Shown here in pieces: positions 8,518-15,661 of a stretch of 64,000 nt of DNA (positions are counted from its first letter, which is position 1; the number at the start of each line of letters is the position of its first letter). The stretch is from VRUE01 sp963702035 (lineage in GTDB: Bacteria > Actinomycetota > Thermoleophilia > Solirubrobacterales > 70-9): the NCBI GenBank assembly GCA_963702035.1, contig OY969700.1:1364001-1428000 (forward strand), given 5' to 3'. The notes beneath the pieces are model-generated. The model ran no database searches. It had not been told where the DNA came from and saw nothing but the letters and a program-made list of their open reading frames with translations. The position numbers and the translations under genes were made by a program.

Positions 8518-8590
8518 GCCGGCGTAGCTCAGTTGGTAGAGCACTTCATTCGTAATGAAGGGGTCCCCGGTTCAAGTCCGGGCGTCGGCT
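8518..8590 (+). tRNA. tRNA-Thr (anticodon CGT)
   Basis: A full cloverleaf can be drawn. The acceptor GCCGGCG pairs with CGTCGGC, and the D-arm is TAGCTCAGTTGGTAGAGCA. The anticodon stem CTTCA/TGAAG has loop TTCGTAA with anticodon CGT, and the T-arm is CCCGG-TTCAAGT-CCGGG. It reads ACG. CCA is not encoded. Its 3' half is duplicated at 9924-9969, marking it as the integration site of a small island. Confidence 0.97.
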
Positions 8591-8592
8591 CT
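8547..8592 (+). other. Attachment-site repeat (attL side) in tRNA-Thr
   Basis: The 46 bases from the anticodon arm to just past the tRNA end are repeated exactly at 9924-9969. Bases before and after the repeat differ between the two copies. This is the classic footprint of a tyrosine-integrase element that recombined at the tRNA 3' end. Confidence 0.88.
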
Positions 8593-8597
8593 GAAAA

Positions 8598-8918
8598 GCC
8601 CGCGTACGAGCGAGCTACGCGGATGGCGCGCTGACGACGCCGAAGTCCGGCAAGGTCCGCTCGGTCCCGATGGCTCCCGACGTTGCCGAAGCCCTGGCGA
8701 AGCTCGGCCAGCGCGAGCGCTGGACCGCCGACGACGATCTCGTCTTCGTCGGCCGAGCCGGCGACTACCTGGACGGCCGCGCCCTATGCCGTCGCTAAGA
8801 CGCCGCGCTCAAGCGCGCCGACCTCCGCAAGCTCCGCTTCCACGACCTCCGCCACACCTTCGGCATCCGCATGATCGCCAAGGCCGACATCCGGCCCACG
8901 AGGGACCAGGTCGTATAG
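8598..8918 (+). pseudogene. Degraded tyrosine recombinase (integrase), C-terminal fragment
   Basis: Starting 6 bp after the tRNA repeat, one frame reads SGKVRSVPMAPDVAEALAKL, then LRKLRFHDLRHTFG, the HxLRH box of phage-type integrases. It continues to KADIRP and stops at 8916-8918. There is an in-frame TAA at 8796-8798. The first catalytic Arg region, everything upstream and the catalytic Tyr are missing. The gene is clearly dead and was presumably the integrase of the island flanked by the 46-bp repeats. Confidence 0.85.
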
Positions 8919-8981
8919 CGCAGACAAAGAGTACCGTATCTGAGGATGCCCTCCGAACTCCTCTCAATAACCGCCGCCTCA

Positions 8982-9605
8982 ATGAAGACCAACTTCTACG
9001 TCAACGCGTTCAACCTCTACTACGGCGCCTTGAAGGGAACGCCCCACAAGTGGCTCGACCTGACCGCGCTGTTTCGGCACGTATTCCCGAAGAACGACGT
9101 TCATCGCATCAGATACTTCACGGCTCGCGTCGATCGTCGTCCACCCCACTTTCAGCAGCATCAACAGCAGCAGGCATACCTCCGAGCGCTGGAGACAATC
9201 CCCGAGCTGTCGATTCACTACGGGCGATTTCGCACCCGGCCGGTTCAGATGCAGCTGGCGAAGCCGCGCCGCACCGGTCCGAAGACCGTCCGCGTTCTCA
9301 AGACCGAGGAGAAGGGCTCGGACGTGAACTTGGCTTCCTACCTGCTGCTCGATGCCTTCCGCGAAGACTGCGAGGTTGCAGTTGTCGTCTCCAACGACGC
9401 CGATCTCAAGACCCCGATCGAGCTGGTGAGCAGCGAGCTCGGCATTGATGTCGGACTCCTCAACCCGCACCCCGCCAGGAAGCGCAGTCTCGTCCTACAG
9501 CCAACGTTCTTCAAACAACTACGCGAGGGGCCGCTTGCCGCGAGTCAGTTCGCCCCGGTGCTTCGTGACTCGCGGGGCGAGATCCGCAAGCCAAAGGACT
9601 GGTAA
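8982..9605 (+). CDS. NYN-domain (PIN-like) protein with Asp-to-Asn change
   Basis: The 207-residue protein is a NYN-domain RNase-like protein. The N-terminal strand reads MKTNFYVNAFNLYYG where the family normally has YVDGFNLYYG, so the first metal-binding Asp is Asn8. Other conserved parts are present: EKGSDVNLASYLLLDAF and VVVSNDADLKTPI. NYN domains are metal-dependent nucleases of RNA processing or defence; loss of the first Asp may make this one inactive. I prefer the ATG at 8982 from homology; an upstream ATG at 8946 adds 12 residues. Neither start has a convincing ribosome-binding site. It is the only intact gene inside the tRNA-Thr island. Confidence 0.82.
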   Translation: MKTNFYVNAFNLYYGALKGTPHKWLDLTALFRHVFPKNDVHRIRYFTARVDRRPPHFQQHQQQQAYLRALETIPELSIHYGRFRTRPVQMQLAKPRRTGPKTVRVLKTEEKGSDVNLASYLLLDAFREDCEVAVVVSNDADLKTPIELVSSELGIDVGLLNPHPARKRSLVLQPTFFKQLREGPLAASQFAPVLRDSRGEIRKPKDW

Positions 9606-9923
9606 AAGGTCCCTGAAATCGCTGAGACCCGCCGAAGCGGGCCTCGCGGCCCAGCCGCCGAAGCGACTGGGGGGATATAGATAAGGTACTAAATACCACT
9701 GACGGCTGCAAGGTCGAGTGAGGTCGGCGGCCGATCCCCAGCGAGAAGTCAATGTCACGCACCCGCGCCGCCTCCTTGATCCTGCCCAGCTCCCGCTGAG
9801 ACTGGCGAAGCCGCTGCTGCGCCTGCTCGCGGGCAGGCTCGGCACCAGCAATTCTGGACTCAACCAGACTGAACTAACTGGACGAGATCGTGCCTGACCG
9901 ATCCAGATCGGGCTCAAATATCG
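9606..9923. other. Island tail without an intact gene
   Basis: No complete gene is visible. On the minus strand, about 9860 to 9700, a stop-bounded frame reads like a helical coding fragment (AREQAQQRLRQSQRELGRIK) followed by RVRDIDFSLGIG. It has no plausible start and no recognised family, so it may be the remnant of a lost island gene. Confidence 0.35.
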
Positions 9924-9969
9924 CATTCGTAATGAAGGGGTCCCCGGTTCAAGTCCGGGCGTCGGCTCT
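9924..9969 (+). other. Attachment-site repeat (attR side), tRNA-Thr 3' half copy
   Basis: This is an exact 46-bp copy of 8547-8592, covering the anticodon loop to the tRNA-Thr 3' end. The 5' half of a tRNA is absent upstream, so it is not a second tRNA gene but the distal border of the island. Confidence 0.88.
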
Positions 9970-9988
9970 TCGCGATGCCGAGAGGAAG

Positions 9989-10696
9989 CTAGTTGAGCGG
10001 GGTGCCGGCGAGGCTGGAGACCTTCCAGTCGCCGCCTTCGTTCGCCATCGGCATCGCCAGGATGGCGCCGTGGGGGCCGGTGTAGAGGACGAAGGCACGT
10101 TCGCCTTCGGTGCGCAGCGAGCGGACGTCGGCCTGTTCGGCTTCGGCCTTCAGCGCCGGCTTGGCGGCGGGGTTCGTCAGTGCTTTGAGCAGCGCGGCGC
10201 AGCTTTTGTCCTTGAGCTGCTTGGCCTGCGCGGCGAGTTTTTCGAACGATTCGGTGATCGTCTTCGACACGTAGTTGCAGGTCGCCTCCCAGTTGCCCGC
10301 GGCGCGGGCGTCGAGGAAGTTGTGAAGCGCGCTCGCCGCGGCGTCGAATTCGGACGTGTCGGCCTCTTCGCCGAATTCCTGGACGCTGTTGTCGCCGCCC
10401 TTGACCTTGTACGGCGCTGAGCCACCGCCGGAATCGCTGTGGTGCTCGGGGGTGAAGTCGCTCGCGCTGGGGCCGGAGCTACCGGCCTGACCTTCGCCGC
10501 CAGAGCCGGACTTGCCTTCGTCGCTCTTGGCGTTGTCCTGCTTCGAGCCGTCCTGGCCCGACTTGCTTTCCGTCTGCCCCTGGCTCGCTTCGGTGCTCGT
10601 CGAGCTCGAGCTGTCGCTGCCCCCGCAGGCAACCAGGCCCACGGCGAGCAGCAGCGCGGCGAGCGCCACAAGCAGCGTCTTTGTTCCCCCCCTCAC
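9989..10696 (-). CDS. Secreted lipoprotein of unknown function
   Basis: This 235-residue lipoprotein has a signal peptide LLVALAALLLAVGLVACGG with lipobox Cys at 24. A low-complexity linker (about 26-95) rich in Ser, Gly, Glu and Lys follows, then a folded C-terminal domain of about 130 residues. The C-terminal part (ASALHNFLDARAAGNWEATC onward, ending in GDWKVSSL) looks like an NTF2-like/DUF4878-type fold: an N-terminal helix with two Cys and terminal beta strands. That assignment is only by pattern. It is divergently placed from the response regulator at 10764. Confidence 0.72.
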   Translation of the reverse strand: MRGGTKTLLVALAALLLAVGLVACGGSDSSSSTSTEASQGQTESKSGQDGSKQDNAKSDEGKSGSGGEGQAGSSGPSASDFTPEHHSDSGGGSAPYKVKGGDNSVQEFGEEADTSEFDAAASALHNFLDARAAGNWEATCNYVSKTITESFEKLAAQAKQLKDKSCAALLKALTNPAAKPALKAEAEQADVRSLRTEGERAFVLYTGPHGAILAMPMANEGGDWKVSSLAGTPLN

Positions 10697-10763
10697 CGCT
10701 CAGCATTCTAGGGAATGGCATGAACCCTGGGAATCGCCACAATCCCGGCTAGGATCGGCACCG

Positions 10764-11393
10764 ATGGCAGAGGGGATTTCGATTGTTCTGGCCGATGACC
10801 ACACCGTCATACGGCGGGCGCTGCGTCTGCTGTTGGAGACGGAGCCCGGCTTTGAGGTCGTGGCGGAGGCAGAGGACGCCGACGGGGCTGTCCGCTACCT
10901 GCGCGGGCACAAGCCCGACGTCCTGATCCTCGACCTGAACATGCCCGGACGGCCCAGCCTGGAAGCGATCGGGGAAATGCGCGAGGCCTCTCCGGAGACC
11001 AAGATCGTCGTCCTGACGATGCAGCAGGAGCCCGCCTTCGCGCGCCGCGCGCTGCAGCAGGGAGTGCTGGGGTACGTGCTCAAGGAGGCGGCCGACGACG
11101 AACTCGTCCAGGCCGTGCGCAGCGCCGCCGCCGGCGAGACCTACCTGCAACCGGCCCTGGGAGCGAAGCTGGCGGCCGAACCGGAGAGCGCAGCCGGCGA
11201 TCTCAGCCAGCGCGAGACCGACGTCCTGCGCCTGATCGCCCTCGGCCACACCAATGCCGAGATCGCCGAGAAGCTCTACATCAGCGTGCGCACCGTGGAG
11301 ACCCACCGGGCCCACATCCAGCAGAAGCTCGGCGTCAGCAGCCGCGCCGAGCTAGTCCAGAGCGCGCTCTCCCGAGGCCTCATCGAGACCTGA
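10764..11393 (+). CDS. LuxR/NarL-type response regulator, orphan
   Basis: This 209-residue protein has a receiver domain (about 5-120) with the acidic pair D11/D12, phospho-acceptor D57 (ILDLNMPG), T85 and K107. A C-terminal LuxR helix-turn-helix follows: LSQRETDVLRLIALGHTNAE and SVRTVETHRAHIQQKLG. The start is the ATG at 10764, consistent with family N-termini (ISIVLADDHTVIRRAL). No histidine kinase is nearby, so the partner must be elsewhere. The next gene encodes a secreted Cys-rich protein. Confidence 0.93.
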   Translation: MAEGISIVLADDHTVIRRALRLLLETEPGFEVVAEAEDADGAVRYLRGHKPDVLILDLNMPGRPSLEAIGEMREASPETKIVVLTMQQEPAFARRALQQGVLGYVLKEAADDELVQAVRSAAAGETYLQPALGAKLAAEPESAAGDLSQRETDVLRLIALGHTNAEIAEKLYISVRTVETHRAHIQQKLGVSSRAELVQSALSRGLIET

Positions 11394-11485
11394 GCCGGCG
11401 AGCAATTAACGGATCGGCGCAGTGTTCTAAGGTCTACGCGATCTTTGCCAGGGGAACAGCGACCCTCGCGCTGGCTGCCGCGCTG

Positions 11486-12142
11486 GTGCTGACTCTCGGC
11501 TGCGCGTCCGCGTCGCCGCAGGGTCAGGTCGTCGTGCGCGGAGCGGCCTCCGGCTCGCACCTGGAGTTGAGCATGCGCGGCGACAACCTGATCGTCCATG
11601 GGTGGATGGGCCCGAAGGCCGGTCCCGGCTGCCGTCTCGCGCACAACCGCAGCCTCGCCGTCTGCCGGCTCGCTGGTGCCGGCGGAATCGAACTCGACAT
11701 GGGCCCGTCGGGCGACTTCGTCGAAGTGCAGCGCCGGCTGCCCCGCCCCCTGACCGTCCATCTCGGCGACGGCTCCGACAAATTCATCGGCAACGGCGAG
11801 CCCGACACCTGCTACTCGGAAGGCGCGCGGCGCAACCGCTGCGTCGGCGGTGGCGGTAACGACATCTGCATCACCGGCAACGAGAACAGCGACTGCGTCG
11901 GGGGCGGCGGCGGCGACTACTGCCAGACCGGTTCTGGCAGCGACGGCTGCTGGGGTGGCCCGGGTGACGACGTCTGCCGGATGGGACCGGGCCAGGACGG
12001 CTGCCACGGCGAAGGCGGCCACGACGAGCTCTACGGCGGCTCCGGCGCCGACCAGCTCTATGGCGGCGGCGGCTATGACGCCTGTGACGGCCTGCCCGGC
12101 TGGGGGCGCTCACACCAATGCGAGACCGGCCCCGGGCGCTGA
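11486..12142 (+). CDS. Secreted Cys-rich RTX-like repeat protein
   Basis: The 218-residue frame ends in a series of Gly/Asp nonapeptide-like repeats (GGGGND, GGGGGDYC, GGPGDDVC, GEGGHDELYGGSGADQLYGG). These resemble hemolysin-type calcium-binding repeats but have a Cys in most units. GTG at 11486 is the first standard start codon, giving MLTLGCASAS. The same frame is open upstream and encodes what looks like the rest of a lipoprotein signal peptide (FARGTATLALAAALVLTLGC) without an ATG, GTG or TTG. The true start may therefore be a rare codon such as ATT or ATC, or the 5' end may be damaged. Role: probable extracytoplasmic calcium-binding structural protein. Confidence 0.6.
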   Translation: MLTLGCASASPQGQVVVRGAASGSHLELSMRGDNLIVHGWMGPKAGPGCRLAHNRSLAVCRLAGAGGIELDMGPSGDFVEVQRRLPRPLTVHLGDGSDKFIGNGEPDTCYSEGARRNRCVGGGGNDICITGNENSDCVGGGGGDYCQTGSGSDGCWGGPGDDVCRMGPGQDGCHGEGGHDELYGGSGADQLYGGGGYDACDGLPGWGRSHQCETGPGR

Positions 12143-12175
12143 TCCGGCCCCGTCCGCGGGCGGATTTCCCCGCCA

Positions 12176-12202
12176 TGTCGATTTCGCCGTTCGCCGTTCG
12201 TC
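12176..12202 (+). promoter_or_regulatory. Likely ECF42 sigma-factor promoter
   Basis: TGTCGA (12176-12181) and CGTC (12199-12202) are 17 bp apart and lie 37 bp before the YCII gene. From memory, ECF42 promoters carry a TGTCGA -35 element and a CGT/AC-like -10 element, so this fits autoregulation of the operon. Confidence 0.6.
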
Positions 12203-12238
12203 GTAGGGGTAGAGGCAACCAACGACGAAGGAGATGAC

Positions 12239-12646
12239 ATGCGTTTCATGATGCTGATGTACCCGGGGATCGACACCGACGCGGAGAGCTGGGAGCCCAG
12301 CGCCGAGGACGTGGGGGCGATGACCGCCTACAACGAGGAGCTGACCAAGGCCGGTGTGCTGCTCTCGCTCGACGGCCTGCGGCCGCCGGGTGATGGCGCG
12401 CGGATTCGCTTCAGCGGCGGCACCCCGAGCGTCACCGACGGTCCCTTCGCCGAGGCCAAGGAGGTCGTCGGCGGGTACTGGCTGATCCAGGCATCCTCGA
12501 AGGAGGAGGCGGTCGAGTGGGCCTCGCGCTGCCCCGGCAACGACGGCGATTTCATCGAGGTGCGCCGCGTCTATGAGATGGAGGACTTTCCGGACGACGT
12601 TCAGGAGGCCGGACAGCTCTCGGAGAGGCCACCCGAGCAGACGTGA
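12239..12646 (+). CDS. YCII-related (DGPF) protein
   Basis: This 135-residue YciI-like protein has the family strand MRFMMLMYPG and the hallmark TDGPFAEAKEVVGGYWLIQ (about 81-99). DGPF proteins are small dimeric ferredoxin-like folds of unknown reaction. They are genetically coupled to ECF42 sigma factors, as here: the stop overlaps the sigma-factor start (GTGA). A good ribosome-binding site (AAGGAG) precedes the ATG. Its expression is probably driven by the ECF42-like promoter upstream. Confidence 0.9.
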   Translation: MRFMMLMYPGIDTDAESWEPSAEDVGAMTAYNEELTKAGVLLSLDGLRPPGDGARIRFSGGTPSVTDGPFAEAKEVVGGYWLIQASSKEEAVEWASRCPGNDGDFIEVRRVYEMEDFPDDVQEAGQLSERPPEQT

Positions 12647-13920
12647 GCCGCCGCCCCGAGAAGGGCTCCGACGCCGCGCGGGCGATCGAGGCCGTCTGGC
12701 GGATCGAGTCGCCGCTGTTGATCGCCGGCCTGGCACGGATGTGCGGTGACGTCGGCCTCGCCGAGGACCTGGCGCAGGACGCGCTGGTCGCGGCGCTGGA
12801 GCGGTGGCCCGAGTCGGGCGTCCCGGATAACCCGGGCGCCTGGCTCACGGCCACCGCGAAGAACCGGGCGATCGACCTGGCGCGGCGCGGCAAGCGCTTC
12901 GAGGACCGTCGCGAGCAGCTGGCGCGCGAGGCGGGGATGCGGATGGCGATGGACGCCGCCGAGCACGAGGCGGCGCCGGGCGGCCTCGGCGACGACCTGC
13001 TCGGCCTGATCTTCACCTGCTGCCACCCGCTGCTCTCGACCGAGGCCCGGGTGGCGCTGACGCTGCGCCTGCTCGGCGGGCTGGGGACGGAGGAGATCGC
13101 GCGGGCCTTCCTCGTCTCGGAGTCGACGGTCGCGCAGCGGATCGTGCGGGCGAAGCGCACCTTGAAGGAGGCGCACGCCCCGTTCGAGGTCCCCGAGGGC
13201 GCGGAGCTCGACGAGCGGCTGCCCGCCGTGCTGGAGGTGATCTACCTCGTCTTCAACGAGGGCTACGCGGCGACCGCCGGCGAGAGCTGGATGCGACTCG
13301 ACCTCTGCGAGGAGGCACAGCGGCTCGGCCGGGTCCTCGCCGGGCTCGCTCCCAAGCAGCCCGAGGTGCACGGCCTGGTCGCGCTGATGGAGATCCAGGC
13401 GTCGCGCGCGAGGGCGCGCATCGGTCCGGGCGGCGAGCCGGTGCTGCTGCTCGACCAGGACCGGGCGCGCTGGGACCCGCTGCTCGTGCGGCGCGGCCTC
13501 GCCGCCCTGGAGCGGGCCGAAAAGCTCGGCCGCGGCGCCTTCGGCCCGTACACGGTGCAGGCGGCGATCGCCGCCTGCCACGCACGGGCGCGCAGCGCCG
13601 ATGTGACCGACTGGGAACGGATCGCCGCCCTCTACGACGCCCTCGTCCAGCTCACCCCGTCACCCGTCGTCGAGCTGAACCGGGCCGTCGCGGTGGGAAT
13701 GGCGTTCGGGCCCGAGGCGGGCCTGGAGCTGGTCAACGCGCTGGTCGAGACGGGCGCCCTCGACGGCTACCACCTGCTGCACGGCGTCCGCGCCGACCTG
13801 CTCGCCAAGCTCGGTCGCGCCAGCGAGGCGGTCGGGGAATTCGAGTGCGCCGCCGCGATGACCGAGAACGCCCGCGAGCGCGACCTGCTGCTCGAGCGGG
13901 CTCGTATAGTCGGCGCGTGA
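12643..13920 (+). CDS. ECF42-family RNA polymerase sigma factor with C-terminal helical domain
   Basis: This 425-residue protein has sigma region 2 (LAEDLAQDALVAALERWP, about 44-61) and a DNA-binding sigma region 4 (GGLGTEEIARAFLVSESTVAQRIVRAKR, about 147-175). A helical C-terminal domain of about 230 residues (DUF6596/TPR-like) follows, including VIYLVFNEGYAA. This long C-terminus is the mark of ECF42 sigma factors. That group lacks a classical anti-sigma factor and is thought to be controlled by its own C-terminus. The GTG start overlaps the YCII stop by 4 bp, and the next gene overlaps its stop in the same way, so the three genes are translationally coupled. Confidence 0.92.
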   Translation: MSRRPEKGSDAARAIEAVWRIESPLLIAGLARMCGDVGLAEDLAQDALVAALERWPESGVPDNPGAWLTATAKNRAIDLARRGKRFEDRREQLAREAGMRMAMDAAEHEAAPGGLGDDLLGLIFTCCHPLLSTEARVALTLRLLGGLGTEEIARAFLVSESTVAQRIVRAKRTLKEAHAPFEVPEGAELDERLPAVLEVIYLVFNEGYAATAGESWMRLDLCEEAQRLGRVLAGLAPKQPEVHGLVALMEIQASRARARIGPGGEPVLLLDQDRARWDPLLVRRGLAALERAEKLGRGAFGPYTVQAAIAACHARARSADVTDWERIAALYDALVQLTPSPVVELNRAVAVGMAFGPEAGLELVNALVETGALDGYHLLHGVRADLLAKLGRASEAVGEFECAAAMTENARERDLLLERARIVGA

Positions 13921-14669
13921 CCGAGCTCGCCTACGACCGGATGGGCCTTGGCTACGGCGCCGTGCGCCGTCCCGATCCGCGGATCGCGGCGCGGATCGAA
14001 ACAGCGCTGGGCGAGGCGCAAAGTGTGCTCAACGTCGGCGCCGGCACGGGCTCCTACGAGCCGGCCGACCGAGAGGTCACCGCGGTCGAGCCGTCGCGGA
14101 CGATGATCGGGCAACGGCCGCCAGGGGCGGCGCCGGTGGTCGAAGCCTTTGCCGAGGACCTGCCCTTCGAGGACGACAGCTTCGACGCGGCGACGGCGCT
14201 GATCACGGTCCACCACTGGAACGACGCGCAGAAGGGCCTCGACGAGATGGTCCGCGTGGCGCGCGACCGCGTCCTTGTGCTCACCTTCACCCCAGTCCCG
14301 CCGGTCGAGCTCTGGATGCAGCGTGACTACTTCCCGCGCATCCTCGAGTTCCACGCCGAGGTGATGATGCCGATCGACGGCCTGGCGGCGATGCTGCCCG
14401 GCGCTTCGGTCGAGCCGGTACCGATCCCCAACGGCTGCACGGACGGATTCTGGCTGGCGATCTACGACCGCCCCGAGATGCACCTCGACCCGAACGTCCG
14501 CCGCGCCAGCTCCTCCTGGCACCACATGGACCAGGACGAAATCGATCGGGGTCTGGCGAAGCTGGCGGCCGACATAGAGAGCGGCCGCTGGGACAAGCGC
14601 AACGGCCACCTCCGCACGCAGGCCGACCTCGACGTCGGCCTGCGCCTGGTGATCGCCGAGTTGAGCTAG
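13917..14669 (+). CDS. SAM-dependent methyltransferase
   Basis: The 250-residue class I methyltransferase has motif I VLNVGAGTGSYEP (38-50), an acidic loop AVEPSRTMI, and the catalytic-region signature DLPFEDDSFDAATALITVHHW. That signature is typical of Methyltransf_11 enzymes; the substrate is not predictable. The start is the GTG at 13917, which overlaps the stop of the ECF42 gene (GTGA) and makes this the third cistron of the operon. Its stop (TAG) shares the CTAG palindrome with the stop of the converging gene. Confidence 0.87.
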   Translation: MTELAYDRMGLGYGAVRRPDPRIAARIETALGEAQSVLNVGAGTGSYEPADREVTAVEPSRTMIGQRPPGAAPVVEAFAEDLPFEDDSFDAATALITVHHWNDAQKGLDEMVRVARDRVLVLTFTPVPPVELWMQRDYFPRILEFHAEVMMPIDGLAAMLPGASVEPVPIPNGCTDGFWLAIYDRPEMHLDPNVRRASSSWHHMDQDEIDRGLAKLAADIESGRWDKRNGHLRTQADLDVGLRLVIAELS

Positions 14670-15406
14670 ACAGTCGGGCCAGGCGCCGCTGGAGGCGGCG
14701 GCGGGGCCGCGGGCGGAGTCGGTGCGGCGGGCTGGGCGCCCTGCTCGATATCCCGCAGGCCGAAGTAGATGACAGCGGCGACGAGCGCCACGACCGGCGC
14801 GGTGAGGGTCGAGCTGATCACGTTGAAGAGGATCAGGACCCCGATGCTGCCCGAGATCCCGCTGCCGATCGCGCCGAGGATGCCCTGGACGACGGCGACG
14901 ATGATGAAGACGATCACGATCACACCGAAGACCTGCCAGCCGTTGCCGCGGACCAGCGCTCGGGAGCGGCCGAAGGCGTCGATGGCGCCGCTGCGCTCGA
15001 CCACGATCACGGGCGCGATCACCGACCAGATCGTCAACAGGATCAGGCCGGGGACGATGAAGAGGAGGAAGCCGACGCCGATCCCGAGCCCGGCCAGAAT
15101 CCCGGCGCCGATCAGCGGCAGGATCACGGGCCCGGTGGAGCGCACGAGATCCTCGACAGAGGAGTCGCGGCGACCGTCCTGGACATCGCTGACCAGTCCC
15201 ACGACCATCCCCTGATAGAGCGTGCCTGCGACAACGCTGACCGCGAGCGCGAGCGGAATCAAGATCAGGCTGTGGGCCAGGATCGCGTTGATCACGGCGA
15301 CGATCAGGAAGAGCCCGAACGCCACCGGCAGGAGCACCCCCGCCTGCGACCCGTAGATGGAAAAGGCCTGACTGAGCGTGCCGCCGATATCGAGCTTTCT
15401 GTTCAT
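14666..15406 (-). CDS. Multi-pass membrane protein, GPDPase-memb/DUF975-like
   Basis: This 246-residue protein has about five to six transmembrane segments. It starts MNRKLDIGGTLSQAFSIYG, the usual opening of the glycerophosphodiester-phosphodiesterase membrane-domain family. The RSRALVRGNGWQVFGVI block in the middle is also typical. The C-terminus is a cytoplasmic Pro/Ala-rich tail. The start is the ATG at 15406; upstream in-frame codons overlap the tRNA-Ser gene. Function is unknown; relatives are thought to help membrane organisation. Confidence 0.75.
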   Translation of the reverse strand: MNRKLDIGGTLSQAFSIYGSQAGVLLPVAFGLFLIVAVINAILAHSLILIPLALAVSVVAGTLYQGMVVGLVSDVQDGRRDSSVEDLVRSTGPVILPLIGAGILAGLGIGVGFLLFIVPGLILLTIWSVIAPVIVVERSGAIDAFGRSRALVRGNGWQVFGVIVIVFIIVAVVQGILGAIGSGISGSIGVLILFNVISSTLTAPVVALVAAVIYFGLRDIEQGAQPAAPTPPAAPPPPPAAPGPTV

Positions 15407-15458
15407 GGCGTCAGCTTCGACCCGACCGGCCCCGACCCTTCCGGCGGGCGCGACAAAA

Positions 15459-15545
15459 CGGAGGGGGTGGGATTCGAACCCACGAGCGCCTTGCGACGCC
15501 AACGGTTTTCGAGACCGTCCCGTTCAACCACTCCGGCACCCCTCC
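15459..15545 (-). tRNA. tRNA-Ser (anticodon CGA)
   Basis: Read on the minus strand, the acceptor GGAGGGG pairs with CCCCTCC. The anticodon stem ACGGT/ACCGT carries loop CTCGAAA (anticodon CGA, reading UCG). There is a long variable arm (GGCGTCGCAAGGCGC) and a T-arm GTGGG-TTCGAAT-CCCAC. The 87-base length and class II variable arm fit Ser. CCA is not encoded. Confidence 0.97.
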
Positions 15546-15661
15546 AGGGAACTCGGCGCGGGGGCTGATTCTACGGAGCGTGGCGCGAGCCGGGCACGCC
15601 TGCGGGAATCGCGATGTTTTTCATCGCTCAAGACCCGGTCGGTCGGCGCCGATGAAGGGGC

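Noticed and set aside
8555..9448. A 297-codon frame beginning inside tRNA-Thr
   Set aside because: It is a shadow in a different frame from both the integrase remnant and the NYN gene.
9924..9969. A second tRNA-Thr
   Set aside because: Only the 3' half is present; the acceptor 5' strand and D-arm are missing, so it is an attachment-site copy.
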